Position numbers and translations under genes: made by a program
Assembly (NCBI RefSeq): GCF_011758805.1
Contig: NZ_JAANOW010000001.1
Coordinates: 2,542,001 to 2,606,000, forward strand
Source of the DNA: Mycolicibacterium fluoranthenivorans
Lineage (GTDB): Bacteria; Actinomycetota; Actinomycetes; Mycobacteriales; Mycobacteriaceae
DNA: 64,000 bases
Reading direction: 5' to 3'
The notes under the pieces: generated by a model
Told to the model about the DNA's origin: nothing
Seen by the model: the letters and a program-made list of their open reading frames with translations, nothing else
Database searches by the model: none
Shown: positions 24,799-35,004 of the stretch, piece by piece
How positions within the stretch are numbered: position 1 is the first letter of the stretch
Layout: each line of letters starts with the position of its first letter

Positions 24799-27045
24799 AT
24801 GTCTGCAGTTGAAACCGACGAAGGCGTGTTTGAATCCACCGCCGTCATCGACAACGGGAGCTTCGGCACCCGCACCATCCGCTTCGAGACCGGCCGGCTG
24901 GCCCGCCAGGCCGCCGGTTCCGTCGTCGCCTACCTCGATGACGACACGATGCTGCTGAGCGCGACCACCGCCAGCAAGTCCCCGAAGGACCATTTCGACT
25001 TCTTCCCGCTGACCATCGACGTCGAAGAGCGGATGTACGCCGCGGGTCGCATCCCCGGTTCGTTCTTCCGCCGCGAGGGCCGCCCGTCGACCGACGCGAT
25101 CCTGACCTGTCGCCTGATCGACCGCCCGCTGCGCCCGACGTTCGTGTCCGGCCTGCGCAACGAGATCCAGGTCGTCGTCACCATCCTGAGCCTGGATCCC
25201 AAGGATCTGTACGACGTGCTCGCCATCAACGCCGCCTCGGCGTCCACCCAGATCTCCGGCCTGCCGTTCGCCGGCCCGGTCGGTGGCGTGCGCGTGGCCC
25301 TGATCGACGGCCAGTGGGTCGCTTTCCCGACCGTCGAGCAGCTCGAGGGTGCGGTGTTCGACATGGTCGTCGCCGGCCGTAAGGCGGGCGACGATGTCGC
25401 GATCATGATGGTCGAGGCCGAGGCGACCGAGAAGGTCATCGAGCTGGTCGCCGGTGGCGCGGGTGCGCCGACCGAGGCCGTGGTGGCCGAGGGCCTGGAG
25501 GCCGCCAAGCCGTTCATCGCCGCGCTGTGCACCGCGCAGGAGGAACTGCACGCGGCCGCCGGCAAGGAAACCGCGGAGTACCCGCTGTTCCCCGAGTACC
25601 AGGACGACGTCTACGGCCAGGTCGCCGCGGTGGCCACCGAGGCGCTGTCGCAGGCGCTGACCATCGCCGGCAAGGCCGAGCGCGATGAGCGCACCGATGA
25701 GATCAAGGGTGAGGTGCTCGAGCGCCTGGCCGGCCAGTTCGAGGGCCGTGAGAAGGAGATCGGTGCCGCCTACCGATCGCTGACCAAGAAGCTTGTGCGC
25801 CAGCGCATCCTGACCGACCACTTCCGCATCGACGGTCGCGGTGTCACCGATATCCGCGCCCTGAGCGCCGAGGTCGCCATCATCCCGCGGGCGCACGGCA
25901 GCGCACTGTTCGAGCGCGGCGAGACTCAGATCATGGGTGTGACCACCCTCGACATGGTCAAGATGGCCCAGCAGATCGACTCGCTGGGACCGGAGACCTC
26001 CAAGCGCTACATGCACCACTACAACTTCCCGCCGTATTCGACCGGTGAGACCGGTCGCGTCGGTTCGCCCAAGCGCCGCGAGATCGGCCACGGCGCGCTG
26101 GCCGAGCGGGCCCTGATGCCCGTGCTGCCCTCGGTCGAGGAGTTCCCCTACGCCATCCGCCAGGTGTCAGAAGCGTTGGGCTCCAACGGTTCCACCTCGA
26201 TGGGCTCGGTGTGTGCTTCGACCATGTCGCTGCTCAACGCCGGTGTGCCGCTGAAAGCGCCGGTAGCAGGCATTGCTATGGGGCTGGTCTCGGACGAGGT
26301 CGACGGGGAGACCCGCTACGTCACGCTCACCGATATCCTCGGCGCCGAGGATGCGTTCGGCGACATGGACTTCAAGTGCGCCGGCACCAAGGACTTCGTC
26401 ACCGCGCTGCAGCTCGACACCAAGCTCGACGGCATTCCGTCCAAGGTGCTCGCCGGTGCGCTGGCCCAGGCCAAGGACGCGCGCCTGACCATCCTCGACG
26501 TGATGGCCGAGGCTATCGACGAGCCCGACGAGATGAGCCCGTACGCACCGCGGATCACCACGATCAAGGTGCCGGTCGACAAGATCGGCGAGGTCATCGG
26601 GCCCAAGGGCAAGATGATCAACTCGATCACCGAGCAGACGGGTGCGTCGATCTCCATCGAGGACGACGGCACCGTGTTCGTCGGCGCCTCCAACGGCGAG
26701 GCGGCCCAGGCCGCGATCGACATGATCAACGCGATCGCCAACCCGCAGCTGCCCAAGGTCGGGGAGCGGTTCCTCGGCACCGTCGTCAAGACCACCGATT
26801 TCGGTGCGTTCGTGTCGCTGCTGCCGGGCCGTGACGGGCTGGTGCACATCAGCAAGCTGGGCCGCGGCAAGCGCATCGCCAAGGTCGAGGATGTCGTCAA
26901 GGTCGGTGACAAGCTCCGGGTGGAGATCGCCGATATCGACAACCGCGGCAAGATCTCGCTGGTGCTGGTCGCCGAAGAGGGCGAGGCCACCGGAGATGAT
27001 TCGGCGGAGCCCGTAGCCACAGATGCCGCGACCGCTGACGCCTAA
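24799..27045 (+). CDS. pnp: polyribonucleotide nucleotidyltransferase (PNPase / GpsI)
   Basis: 748 residues, ATG start. Two RNase PH domains (about 15-250 and 335-560, with [11 protein letters not shown] linker helices between), then KH ([15 protein letters not shown]) and S1 ([24 protein letters not shown]) RNA-binding domains. It degrades RNA phosphorolytically from the 3' end and can also add tails. The actinobacterial protein is also called guanosine pentaphosphate synthetase I. The end overlaps the next gene by 23 bases. Confidence 0.97.
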   Translation: MSAVETDEGVFESTAVIDNGSFGTRTIRFETGRLARQAAGSVVAYLDDDTMLLSATTASKSPKDHFDFFPLTIDVEERMYAAGRIPGSFFRREGRPSTDAILTCRLIDRPLRPTFVSGLRNEIQVVVTILSLDPKDLYDVLAINAASASTQISGLPFAGPVGGVRVALIDGQWVAFPTVEQLEGAVFDMVVAGRKAGDDVAIMMVEAEATEKVIELVAGGAGAPTEAVVAEGLEAAKPFIAALCTAQEELHAAAGKETAEYPLFPEYQDDVYGQVAAVATEALSQALTIAGKAERDERTDEIKGEVLERLAGQFEGREKEIGAAYRSLTKKLVRQRILTDHFRIDGRGVTDIRALSAEVAIIPRAHGSALFERGETQIMGVTTLDMVKMAQQIDSLGPETSKRYMHHYNFPPYSTGETGRVGSPKRREIGHGALAERALMPVLPSVEEFPYAIRQVSEALGSNGSTSMGSVCASTMSLLNAGVPLKAPVAGIAMGLVSDEVDGETRYVTLTDILGAEDAFGDMDFKCAGTKDFVTALQLDTKLDGIPSKVLAGALAQAKDARLTILDVMAEAIDEPDEMSPYAPRITTIKVPVDKIGEVIGPKGKMINSITEQTGASISIEDDGTVFVGASNGEAAQAAIDMINAIANPQLPKVGERFLGTVVKTTDFGAFVSLLPGRDGLVHISKLGRGKRIAKVEDVVKVGDKLRVEIADIDNRGKISLVLVAEEGEATGDDSAEPVATDAATADA

Positions 27046-28366
27046 ACCCGCATTACGCCGCGGAAGTCGCGGCGCAGACACCTCCGAGGCAGTGCGGGTC
27101 ACCGCACTGCCCGGAGGGTTGCGGGTGGTCACCGAGTACATCCCGTCGGTGCATTCCGCGTCGGTGGGGGTGTGGGTCAACGTCGGATCGCGCGACGAGG
27201 GTCCGTCGGTGGCCGGCGCCGCGCACTTCCTCGAACATCTGCTGTTCAAGTCGACACCCACGCGCTCGGCGGTTCATATCGCCCAGTCGATGGACGCGGT
27301 GGGCGGCGAGCTCAACGCGTTCACCGCGCGTGAGCACACCTGCTACTACGCCCACGTGTTGGACGCCGATCTGGAGCTCGCCGTCGACCTGGTGGCCGAC
27401 GTCGTGCTGCGCGGCCGTTGTGCCGCCGAGGATGTCGAAGTCGAACGCGATGTCGTGCTCGAAGAGATCGCCATGCGCGACGACGATCCCGAGGACACCC
27501 TCGGTGACGTGTTCCTGACAGCGATGTTCGGCGATCACCCCGTCGGGCGCCCGGTGATCGGCAGCGCGGAGTCCATCGAGGCGATGACCCGCACCCAGCT
27601 GCACTCGTTCCATGTGCGCCGGTACACGCCGGAACGCATGGTGCTCGCGGTGGCCGGCAATGTCGACCACAAGCAGGTCGTCGCCCTGGCGCGCGAGTAT
27701 TTCGGCCCGCATCTGGTCCGCGGGCGCACCCCGCTCCCGCCCCGCAAGGGTGCCGGGCGGGTGCCCGGACGGCCCGGTCTGCTGGTGGTCAACCGCGACG
27801 GCGAACAGAGCCACGTGCTCGCCGGTGTGCGTACACCCGGACGGTACTGGGAACACCGCTGGGCCATGTCGGTACTCAACACCGCGCTCGGTGGTGGTCT
27901 GAGTTCCCGTCTGTTCCAGCAGATCCGGGAGTCCCGGGGACTGGCCTACTCGGTGTATTCGACCATCGACATGTTCTCCGACGCCGGTGCGCTGTCGGTG
28001 TACGCGGCCTGCCTGCCGGAACGCTTCGACGAGGTGGTGCGGCTGGCCACCGACGTGCTCGACGAGGTGGCCCGCGACGGCCTCACCGAAGCCGAATGCC
28101 GGATTGCCAAGGGCTCGTTGCGGGGTGGCCTGGTGCTGGGCCTAGAGGATTCGGGGTCGCGGATGCACCGGATGGGCCGCAGCGAGCTCAACTACGGCGC
28201 ACACCGCACCATCGCCCAGACCCTGGAACAGATCGATGCTGTCACCCTCGACGAGGTGAACGCGGTGGCACGCAAACTGCTGAGCAAACCGCTCGGTGCC
28301 GCGGTCTTGGGGCCGTACAAGTCGAAACGCTCACTACCGCAACGTCTTCGTCATATCGCGGGCTGA
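27023..28366 (+). CDS. pepR: M16-family zinc peptidase PepR
   Basis: 447 residues, ATG inside the end of pnp. Inverted zinc motif HFLEH (His-x2-Glu-His) near residue 70 with the downstream Glu in the [12 protein letters not shown] region; the second, inactive M16 domain has the R/Y region [22 protein letters not shown]. Predicted processing protease of the mitochondrial-processing-peptidase type, cytosolic. Conserved downstream partner of pnp in mycobacteria; translationally coupled by the overlap. Confidence 0.93.
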   Translation: MPRPLTPKPALRRGSRGADTSEAVRVTALPGGLRVVTEYIPSVHSASVGVWVNVGSRDEGPSVAGAAHFLEHLLFKSTPTRSAVHIAQSMDAVGGELNAFTAREHTCYYAHVLDADLELAVDLVADVVLRGRCAAEDVEVERDVVLEEIAMRDDDPEDTLGDVFLTAMFGDHPVGRPVIGSAESIEAMTRTQLHSFHVRRYTPERMVLAVAGNVDHKQVVALAREYFGPHLVRGRTPLPPRKGAGRVPGRPGLLVVNRDGEQSHVLAGVRTPGRYWEHRWAMSVLNTALGGGLSSRLFQQIRESRGLAYSVYSTIDMFSDAGALSVYAACLPERFDEVVRLATDVLDEVARDGLTEAECRIAKGSLRGGLVLGLEDSGSRMHRMGRSELNYGAHRTIAQTLEQIDAVTLDEVNAVARKLLSKPLGAAVLGPYKSKRSLPQRLRHIAG

Positions 28367-28382
28367 TGGGTACAGTCGGGAC

Positions 28383-29285
28383 ATGCGGTTGTCCCGGCGA
28401 ACTGTCCTGATCGGCGGCCTGACCTTCGCGGTGGCCGCGTGCAGTGCCGAACGCGTGCACGCCGACCCCGCCGAACCGCTGCCACCGCTCGACCAGCAGA
28501 TCGGTGCGTTGGAGCGCAGGCACAATGCCGTCGTGGGTCTGTCGGCCGTGAACCTGAATTCCCCGGGGACGGTGGCGCATCGGCCCGACCAGATGTTCGC
28601 GATGTGCTCGACCTTCAAGGCCTATGCCGCCGGTCGGGTGCTTGAGCAGGTCGGCCGTGGTGAATTATCTTTAGAGGCAACGGAGTTCGTCGACCCGAGT
28701 GCAGTGGTCGCGAACTCGCCGGTGACCGGGCCCAGGGCGGGCAGTCAGATGACGCTGGCCGAGTTGTGTCAGGCGGCGTTGCAGCGCAGCGACAATACGG
28801 CCGCCAACCTGTTGCTGAGGCGCCTCGGCGGCCCGCCCGCGATCACGGCGTTCGCCCGCAGCGTCGGCGACGACCGCACCCGCCTGGACCGTTGGGAGAC
28901 GGAGCTGAACTCGGCGATCCCGGGCGACCCCCGTGATACCAGCACGCCGGCGGCCCTGGCCGGCGGGTATCGCGCGCTGCTGACCGGGGATGTGCTGGCT
29001 CCACCGCAACGGCTGCTGCTGGAGCAGTGGATGCGGGCCAATCAGACATCCAGCATGCGAGCCGGTCTGCCGACGGGCTGGACGACGGCGGACAAGACGG
29101 GCAGCGGCGACTACGGCAGCACCAATGACGTCGGTGTCGCGTTCGGACCCGAGGGCCAGCGCGTGCTGTTGGCGATCATGACGCGTTCCGCCGCCGACGA
29201 TCCCAAGGCCGACGCCCTGCGACCGCTGATCGGTGAGCTCACCACCCTGGTGCTGCCCTACCTGCTGGATCCGAATCACCCGTGA
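28383..29285 (+). CDS. class A beta-lactamase, Tat-exported
   Basis: 300 residues from ATG 28383, 16 bases after pepR. The N-terminus [13 protein letters not shown] is a twin-arginine signal followed by a lipobox-like AVAAC. All class A motifs are present: STFK (Ser70, Lys73), SDN (Ser130), RWETELN (Glu166) and KTGSG (Lys234). It hydrolyses penicillins and cephalosporins in the periplasm and corresponds to the resident BlaC/BlaS-type enzyme of mycobacteria, found beside ald in M. smegmatis. It is chromosomal background rather than an acquired resistance gene. Confidence 0.93.
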   Translation: MRLSRRTVLIGGLTFAVAACSAERVHADPAEPLPPLDQQIGALERRHNAVVGLSAVNLNSPGTVAHRPDQMFAMCSTFKAYAAGRVLEQVGRGELSLEATEFVDPSAVVANSPVTGPRAGSQMTLAELCQAALQRSDNTAANLLLRRLGGPPAITAFARSVGDDRTRLDRWETELNSAIPGDPRDTSTPAALAGGYRALLTGDVLAPPQRLLLEQWMRANQTSSMRAGLPTGWTTADKTGSGDYGSTNDVGVAFGPEGQRVLLAIMTRSAADDPKADALRPLIGELTTLVLPYLLDPNHP

Positions 29286-29291
29286 CATACA

Positions 29292-29325
29292 CATCGCCCG
29301 GCCGGAGAGATCCAGCCGGGCGATG
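29292..29325. terminator. bidirectional terminator between beta-lactamase and ald genes
   Basis: CATCGCCCGGC, 12-base loop, GCCGGGCGATG: eleven perfect pairs in the 54-base gap between two convergent genes. It should stop transcription from both sides. Confidence 0.8.
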
Positions 29326-29339
29326 GTGGGGGTGAGGTA

Positions 29340-30455
29340 TCAGATCAGGACGGTCGACGGGTCGGTGAACGCCAGGTCGAGGTCGTTGGCGACGTGCTCG
29401 TTGAGCAGTGCGCCCTCGTGTGTCGAGAGTCCCTTGGCCAGTGCGGCATCCGCGGCGCACGCAGCCTGCCACCCCTTGTCGGCGAGCTTGAGCACGTACG
29501 GCATGGTGGCGTTGGTGAGCGCGTAGGTCGACGTCCGCGGCACCGCGCCCGGCATGTTGGCCACGCAGTAGAACACCGTGTCGTGCACCGCGAAGGTCGG
29601 GTCGTCGTGGGTGGTGGGCCGGGAATCCTCGAAGCAGCCACCCTGGTCGATCGCGATGTCGACCAGGACTGCACCGGACTTCATCTGGGCGACAGTCGCA
29701 TTGGTGACCAGCTTGGGCGCCTTGGCGCCGGGCACCAGGACCGCGCCGATGACCAGATCGGCTTGCTTGACCGCATCTTCGAGGTCCAGGCTCGAGGAGT
29801 AGCGGGTTTCGATGGCGCCGCCGTACTCGGCATCGATCTTGCGCAGGGTGTTGACGTTGAGGTCGAACACGGTGACGTGCGCGCCCATACCCCAGGCCAC
29901 GGCGGCTGCGTTGTCACCGGCCATACCGCCGCCGATGACGACGACCTTGGCGGGGGCGACACCGGGGACACCACCCATCAGGACGCCGCGACCGCCCTGG
30001 GTGCGCATCAGGTGGTAAGCGCCGACCTGGGCGGCCAGCCGGCCCGCGACCTCGCTCATGGGGGCCAGCAGTGGCAGCGCATTGTCGGCGGTCTGCACGG
30101 TCTCGTACGCGATCGAGGTGGTACCCGAGGCCAGCAGGGCATCGGTGCACGGCCTGGACGCGGCCAGGTGCAGGTAGGTGAACAGGGTCTGGCCCTTGCG
30201 CAGGCGCGAGTACTCGGCCTCGATGGGTTCCTTGACCTTCAGCAGCAGGTCGGCCTCGGCCCACACCTCATCGGCGGTGGCGACGATCTGGGCGCCGACG
30301 GCCTTGTAGTCGCTGTCGGACAGTGCCGAACCCTCACCCGCGCCGGCCTGGATGAGGACCTCGTGGCCACGGCGGGTCAGTTCGGCCACGCCGGCCGGGG
30401 TGATGGCGACGCGGAACTCGTTGTTCTTGATCTCGGTCGGGATGCCGACGCGCAT
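29340..30455 (-). CDS. ald: L-alanine dehydrogenase
   Basis: 371 residues starting [17 protein letters not shown], the exact usual length; ATG preceded by AGGAG. Catalyses reversible NAD-dependent deamination of L-alanine to pyruvate. The catalytic Lys is in [12 protein letters not shown] and His in FTYLHLAAS; the Rossmann loop is [13 protein letters not shown]. In mycobacteria it is induced by alanine and by low oxygen and is controlled by AldR, encoded divergently here. An upstream in-frame extension to 30548 covers the operator repeats and is not real. Confidence 0.97.
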   Translation of the reverse strand: MRVGIPTEIKNNEFRVAITPAGVAELTRRGHEVLIQAGAGEGSALSDSDYKAVGAQIVATADEVWAEADLLLKVKEPIEAEYSRLRKGQTLFTYLHLAASRPCTDALLASGTTSIAYETVQTADNALPLLAPMSEVAGRLAAQVGAYHLMRTQGGRGVLMGGVPGVAPAKVVVIGGGMAGDNAAAVAWGMGAHVTVFDLNVNTLRKIDAEYGGAIETRYSSSLDLEDAVKQADLVIGAVLVPGAKAPKLVTNATVAQMKSGAVLVDIAIDQGGCFEDSRPTTHDDPTFAVHDTVFYCVANMPGAVPRTSTYALTNATMPYVLKLADKGWQAACAADAALAKGLSTHEGALLNEHVANDLDLAFTDPSTVLI

Positions 30456-30482
30456 TTCATGCTCCTGTGTGAACCGGTAGAG

Positions 30483-30509
30483 ACGGTGGATACCGTGGAT
30501 ACGGTGGAT
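30483..30509. repeat. three tandem 9-bp repeats in the ald promoter (candidate AldR site)
   Basis: ACGGTGGAT, ACCGTGGAT and ACGGTGGAT follow each other without a gap, differing at one base. They lie 28 bases upstream of the ald start, between ald and aldR. Lrp/AsnC-family AldR binds repeated degenerate sites in this gap in other mycobacteria, so these repeats probably order several AldR dimers along the DNA. Confidence 0.6.
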
Positions 30510-30580
30510 GCTGCGTCCAATTGTGAAGAACCTTCGACCCAACAGCAATGACTACGACGTTAATTCGCTAAGATGCCGTC

Positions 30581-31096
30581 ATGCGTGAACAATCAGCATC
30601 ACCGCGTGCGCGTCTGGCGCCCGCGCCGAAGGATGTTCGGCCGGCGGAGCTCGACGATATCGACCGGCGCATGCTGCTGGCCCTGCACGCCGACGCCCGC
30701 ATCTCCAACAGCGCGCTGGCCGATATCGTCGGCATCGCCCCGTCGACCTGTCATGGCCGGCTACGCCGCCTGCAGGACATCGGGGTGATCCGCGGGTTCT
30801 ATACCGATATCGATCCGGCGGCGGTGGGGCTGACGATGCAGGCCATGATCTCGGTGAGCCTGCAGTCCAACGCGCGCGGGCGAATCCGGGACTTCATCGC
30901 CAACATCCGCAAGCGGCCCCAGGTCATGGACGTGTACTTCCTGGCCGGTGGGGACGATTTCATCCTGCATGTGGCCGCGCGGGACACCGATGATCTGCGC
31001 GCGTTCGTGGTGGAGAACCTCAATGCCGATGCCGATGTGGCCGGTACGCAGACCTCGTTGATCTTCGAGCATCTGCGGGGCGCGTCACCGCTCTAG
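30581..31096 (+). CDS. aldR: Lrp/AsnC-family regulator AldR
   Basis: 171 residues, ATG start. A basic N-terminal tail of about 25 residues, an AsnC winged helix (DDIDRRMLLALHADARISNSALADIVGIAPSTCHGRLRRL) and a C-terminal RAM ligand-binding domain (MQAMISVSLQ, DVYFLAGGDDFILHVAARD). It is the alanine-responsive activator/repressor of ald, encoded divergently with 125 bases between start codons. Its 3' end overlaps the 3' end of hypB by 12 bases, showing how tightly the hydrogenase block was joined here. Confidence 0.92.
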   Translation: MREQSASPRARLAPAPKDVRPAELDDIDRRMLLALHADARISNSALADIVGIAPSTCHGRLRRLQDIGVIRGFYTDIDPAAVGLTMQAMISVSLQSNARGRIRDFIANIRKRPQVMDVYFLAGGDDFILHVAARDTDDLRAFVVENLNADADVAGTQTSLIFEHLRGASPL

Positions 31097-31879
31097 GCGG
31101 ACCGAGGGCGCGATGGTGGGTTCGGCGGCATGGCAGGCGAATTCGCGCAGCCAGTCAAACCAGGCCGACATGCCCGCCCCGGTGCGCGCGCTCAGCGGAA
31201 GCACCAATGCGTGCGGGTTCACCTGATGCACGTGGTCGATGTAGGTCGCGACATCGGCATCCAGATGCGGTTCGAGATCGATCTTGTTGAGCAGTACCAC
31301 GTCCACCGAGCGGAACATGACCGGATATTTCAGCGGCTTGTCCTCACCTTCGGTGAGCGAGTACACCATCACCTTGGCATGCTCGCCGACGTCGAATTCG
31401 GCCGGGCAGACCAGGTTTCCGACATTCTCGACGATCACGAGGTCGAGGGCGGCCAGGTCGAGTCCGGCCAACGCCCGGTTCACCATCGGTGCATCCAGAT
31501 GGCATTCGCCGCCGAAACCGTTGCTGGTGTTCAGAAGCGACACCTGTGCTCCGCGGCCGGCAAGTTTGGCGGCGTCGAGGTCGGTGGCGATATCGCCCTC
31601 GATCACACCGACTGAGATATCGCCGCGGAGCTCGTCGAGCGTGGCCGCGAGCACCGTGGTCTTGCCGGACCCCGGTGAACTCATCAGGTTGAGCGCGCGG
31701 ACGCCGTTGGTCTCGAAGGCGGCCCGATTGATATCGGCCCGCACGTCGTTCTCGGCGAAGATCGACTCCAGCACGTCGATACGCTGCGACCCGGTGTCGT
31801 ACCCGCTGTGGTCACCATGGTCGTGGCCGGCCTCGTGGCTGTGCACCGTGCCGTCGTCGTGACGGTGGAATCTACCCAT
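31085..31879 (-). CDS. hypB: hydrogenase nickel incorporation GTPase HypB
   Basis: 264 residues from ATG 31879; the longer frame upstream lies in hypA. His-rich N-terminus (HRHDDGTVHSHEAGHDHGDH) for nickel storage, P-loop SSPGSGKTT, metal site in GFGGECHLD, base motif NKIDL. HypB delivers nickel to the hydrogenase large subunit together with HypA using GTP hydrolysis. It overlaps hypA by eight bases; both face away from hypF. Confidence 0.95.
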   Translation of the reverse strand: MGRFHRHDDGTVHSHEAGHDHGDHSGYDTGSQRIDVLESIFAENDVRADINRAAFETNGVRALNLMSSPGSGKTTVLAATLDELRGDISVGVIEGDIATDLDAAKLAGRGAQVSLLNTSNGFGGECHLDAPMVNRALAGLDLAALDLVIVENVGNLVCPAEFDVGEHAKVMVYSLTEGEDKPLKYPVMFRSVDVVLLNKIDLEPHLDADVATYIDHVHQVNPHALVLPLSARTGAGMSAWFDWLREFACHAAEPTIAPSVRLER

Positions 31880-32249
31880 TTTGAACACCTTCCGTTGATC
31901 TGACAGCAGGTAGATCGCCGATCTCGATCGATGTGACCAGAAACTCGTGGCCGTGCACCACGTCGACGTCGGCGCTGCCGCACTGCGGGCATGCGACAGA
32001 GAACCGCGATGCGATCTGCGAACCCGCCCCACACGCTCGGCATGACACCTCGGCGACCACCAGGTCCAGTTCCAGCTCGGCCTCGGCCAGGTCCTCGAAG
32101 TCGCGCAGCAGGGTCCAGCAGAACGCCAGCGCATCGGGTACGACCTGACGGAGGGCACCGACCTGAACCCGCACGACGCTCACGCGCCGGCCGGCGGCGT
32201 GGGATTTCACGACACCGGCTATTGCTTGGCACAGTGACAGCTCATGCAC
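31872..32249 (-). CDS. hypA: hydrogenase nickel metallochaperone HypA
   Basis: 125 residues. The N-terminal MHELSLC gives the nickel-binding Met-His of HypA; the zinc site is formed by CRACGAG and CPQCGS. It carries nickel and docks on HypB and the immature large subunit. First gene of the minus-strand hypAB unit; its start faces hypF across a 164-base divergent promoter region. Confidence 0.95.
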   Translation of the reverse strand: MHELSLCQAIAGVVKSHAAGRRVSVVRVQVGALRQVVPDALAFCWTLLRDFEDLAEAELELDLVVAEVSCRACGAGSQIASRFSVACPQCGSADVDVVHGHEFLVTSIEIGDLPAVRSTEGVQNG

Positions 32250-32257
32250 AGCGAGGC

Positions 32258-32321
32258 GCTATCGGTCTGGGTTCGTCGTTGATACTGCGCACTTTAATCC
32301 TCATTCGGATGGACCGATAGC
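32258..32321. promoter_or_regulatory. divergent hypA/hypF control region with perfect 10-bp inverted repeat
   Basis: GCTATCGGTC at 32258-32267 is repeated inverted as GACCGATAGC at 32312-32321, 44 bases between arms (54 bp centre to centre, near five helical turns). Inside it lie TTGATA at 32279 and TGCGCAC at 32286. CGATAGC and TGCGCAC both recur in the hucM promoter. This suggests one regulator for both transcription units. Confidence 0.5.
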
Positions 32322-32413
32322 CGAACCGGCATCAGGAAACGGGTCTAGCCTTGGGAGGCCGGTGCGCGCCGACAGCCCAATGGCGCGATCGGCTTGCTCT
32401 GTTCGGGAGGCCC

Positions 32414-34744
32414 ATGAAGCGTGTTCTACCGTCGCCCGTCGCGACGGTGCGGACGAGGGTCGACATCACCGGCGTAGTCCAAGGTGTCGGGTTTCGTCCC
32501 GCTGTGGCGCGGATCGCCGACGCGCGCGGTGTGACCGGATTCGTGTACAACGACTCCGGCTCGGTGCACTGCGAATTCGAGGGTGCCGACGTCGACGTCG
32601 ACGGCGCCGTGGAGGATATCCGCCGCGCGCCGCCACCGATGGCGCGCATCGACAGCATCGTGCGGACAGTCCTCGCGCCGACCGGTGCCGGTGACTTCCG
32701 CATCATCGACAGCACTCCGGCTGGGTCGGGCCGCACCCTCGTGCCCCCCGATATCGCCAGCTGCGCCGATTGTCTGCGCGAGATGCGCGACCCCACCGAC
32801 CGGCGCTACCGGCACCCGTTCATCACCTGCACCAACTGCGGCCCGCGCTACACCGTCATCACCGACCTGCCCTACGACCGGCCCGCCACCACGATGGCGC
32901 AGTTCGCGATGTGCGCCCGGTGTGCCGCTGAGTACCGAGATCCCAGGGATCGCCGATTCCATGCTCAGACCATCGCATGTCCCGACTGCGGCCCGGTACT
33001 GCAGTGGTCGGGGCCGGATGGCGATGCGGACCCTATCGGCGCGGCCGTCGCGATGATCGACACCGGCGGGATCGTCGCGGTGAAGGGGATCGGCGGCTAC
33101 CACCTGGCGTGCCGGGCCGACTCGACTACGGCCATCGCCGAGCTGCGACGGCGAAAATCGCGGCCGGCCAAGCCGTTCGCGGTGATGACACCCGATCTCG
33201 AAGCCGCCCGTGGCATCGCGGAGATCTCCGATGCCTCGGCGCGGCTGTTGTCGTCCGCTGCGGCGCCGATCGTGCTGGTGCCCCGATCCGGTGCCGGCGT
33301 CTGTTCGCTGGTGGCGCCCGGCCTGCGCGATATCGGGGTGATGCTGGCCTACTCGCCGATCCATCACCTGCTCTTCGAGCGATTGGGCACGACACCATTG
33401 GTGATGACCTCTGCCAACGCGGGTGGGTCACCGATCGTCTTCCGGGACGGCGACCTGAGTTGGATCACCGGGCTTGCCGACGGCGTGCTGTCCCACGACC
33501 GGCCCATTCACGTTGCGTGTGAGGACTCGGTGCTGACCGTCGACGATCGGGGCGCCACGCTGCCCTTGCGCCGGTCTCGGGGATACGCGCCACTGCCGGT
33601 GTCGGTTCCGGTTGCCGACGGACCCGTCATCCTGGCGACGGGCGGCGATCTCAAGACGACCTTCTGCCTGCTGGGGTCCGATGGACATGCACACCTGTCA
33701 TCGCACCTGGGGGATATGGCAGACCCGCGCACGCAGTCCTGCTTCTCGGCGACGCTCGAGCACCTGGCGCGCATGACGGACCGGCGCCACGGGCGCATCG
33801 TCTGCGATATGCACCCCGGATATGCGACCACTCGCTGGGCGCAACGCCGGGGTGGACCGATCAGTTATGTGCAGCATCATCATGCCCACGCGATGTCGCT
33901 GCTGGCCGAGCACGCCCGCCTCGGCAGCCCGATGCTCGCGGTCACCTACGACGGAACCGGCTACGGCCCCGACGGCACCATCTGGGGCGGTGAAGTTCTG
34001 GCGCTCTCGGGTGCATGCGGATTCACCCGGGTGGGACATCTGGCACCCTTCGCGTTGCCCGGCGGTGACGGTGCCGTACACCAGCCCGCCCGGATCGCAC
34101 TCGACCTCCTGCACCGGGCGGGTGTCCGGTGGGATACGGACCTGCCTCCGGTCTCGGCCGTGGGCGAGACCGGCCGACACGTACTGGCCCAGCAGATTCC
34201 ACGTGGGATCGGGTGCGTCGCGACGACCAGCATGGGGCGGCTGTTCGACGGCGTGTCCAGCCTGCTGGGCGTCTGCCAACAGGTCACCTACGAAGGCCAG
34301 GCCGCCATCGAGCTGGAGCACTTCGCGCGCGCGGGCGGGCCGGGAGCGCGGGCCGTGGATTTCGAGATCCGCGACGGTGTCATGGACCCGACGCCGGCGA
34401 TCATCGGATTGGTCGACGGGATACGTGCGGGTGCGGCTGTGCCGGAGTTGGCGTGGGCGTTCCATCAGGCCGTGATCAGGGCCACCGTGGCAGTGGCCGC
34501 CGAGCGCGCGCTGGCCGCCGCGATCCCCACCATCGGGCTGACGGGTGGGGTCTTCGCCAATCGTCTTTTGCTCGAAGGCATTCGAAACGGTCTGGCCGAT
34601 CGTGGCTTCGAAGTGCTCACCCACAGTGTCGTGCCGTGTAATGACGGCGGCCTGGCCCTGGGCCAGGCCGCCGTCGCGGCCGCAGACAGGCGATCCTCGA
34701 CAGAAGGAAGTGGCATATGTGCCTCGGAATCCCCGGCAAGATAG
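32414..34744 (+). CDS. hypF: carbamoyltransferase HypF
   Basis: 776 residues from ATG 32414 with GGGAGG ahead; the frame is open upstream to 32351. Four parts in order: acylphosphatase domain (GVVQGVGFRP), zinc-finger region with four Cys pairs (CADC, CTNC, CARC, CPDC), YrdC-like nucleotide domain (GIVAVKGIGGYHLAC, KSRPAKPFAVM) and Kae1-like domain with the metal motif HHHAHAMS. HypF transfers a carbamoyl group from carbamoyl phosphate to the C-terminal Cys of HypE, the first step in making the cyanide ligands of the NiFe site. Confidence 0.95.
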   Translation: MKRVLPSPVATVRTRVDITGVVQGVGFRPAVARIADARGVTGFVYNDSGSVHCEFEGADVDVDGAVEDIRRAPPPMARIDSIVRTVLAPTGAGDFRIIDSTPAGSGRTLVPPDIASCADCLREMRDPTDRRYRHPFITCTNCGPRYTVITDLPYDRPATTMAQFAMCARCAAEYRDPRDRRFHAQTIACPDCGPVLQWSGPDGDADPIGAAVAMIDTGGIVAVKGIGGYHLACRADSTTAIAELRRRKSRPAKPFAVMTPDLEAARGIAEISDASARLLSSAAAPIVLVPRSGAGVCSLVAPGLRDIGVMLAYSPIHHLLFERLGTTPLVMTSANAGGSPIVFRDGDLSWITGLADGVLSHDRPIHVACEDSVLTVDDRGATLPLRRSRGYAPLPVSVPVADGPVILATGGDLKTTFCLLGSDGHAHLSSHLGDMADPRTQSCFSATLEHLARMTDRRHGRIVCDMHPGYATTRWAQRRGGPISYVQHHHAHAMSLLAEHARLGSPMLAVTYDGTGYGPDGTIWGGEVLALSGACGFTRVGHLAPFALPGGDGAVHQPARIALDLLHRAGVRWDTDLPPVSAVGETGRHVLAQQIPRGIGCVATTSMGRLFDGVSSLLGVCQQVTYEGQAAIELEHFARAGGPGARAVDFEIRDGVMDPTPAIIGLVDGIRAGAAVPELAWAFHQAVIRATVAVAAERALAAAIPTIGLTGGVFANRLLLEGIRNGLADRGFEVLTHSVVPCNDGGLALGQAAVAAADRRSSTEGSGICASESPAR

Positions 34745-35004
34745 TCGAAATCTGGGAGGAGTCGGGTACCAGGATGGCCACGGTGGATTTCGGTGGTACC
34801 ACCAAGAAGGTCTGCCTCGCTTACCTGCCCGACCTGCAGATCGGGGAGTACACCATCGTGCACGCCGGATTCGCCCTGAACCGGCTCGATGAGGAATCCG
34901 CCAACAACACCCTGAACATGTTCGCCGAACTCGGCATCCTTGAAGACGAACTCGCGGGTGTCCAGCCTTCGGCGCAGACCGGAGAACGTCGGGAGCCGGC
35001 GTGA
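34717..35004 (+). CDS. hypC: hydrogenase assembly chaperone HypC
   Basis: 95 residues, ATG inside the end of hypF. Begins MCLGIPGKI, with the essential N-terminal Cys2 that holds the Fe(CN)2CO unit with HypD. The C-terminal 20 residues are longer and polar compared with E. coli HypC. The stop overlaps the hypD start by four bases. Confidence 0.95.
   Translation: MCLGIPGKIVEIWEESGTRMATVDFGGTTKKVCLAYLPDLQIGEYTIVHAGFALNRLDEESANNTLNMFAELGILEDELAGVQPSAQTGERREPA

Noticed and set aside
24637..26091. 484-codon open frame on the minus strand
   Set aside because: It lies opposite pnp, is rich in Leu, Gly, His and Arg as expected from GC-rich codon shadowing, and has no family motif.
28383..29285. Acquired resistance gene
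   Set aside because: The class A enzyme sits in the conserved pepR-ald interval and is the resident mycobacterial beta-lactamase.
30483..30509. CRISPR-like repeat
   Set aside because: Only three 9-bp units with no spacers, located in a promoter.
29394..30551. 385-codon plus-strand open frame opposite ald
   Set aside because: Pure antisense shadow of a highly conserved gene.
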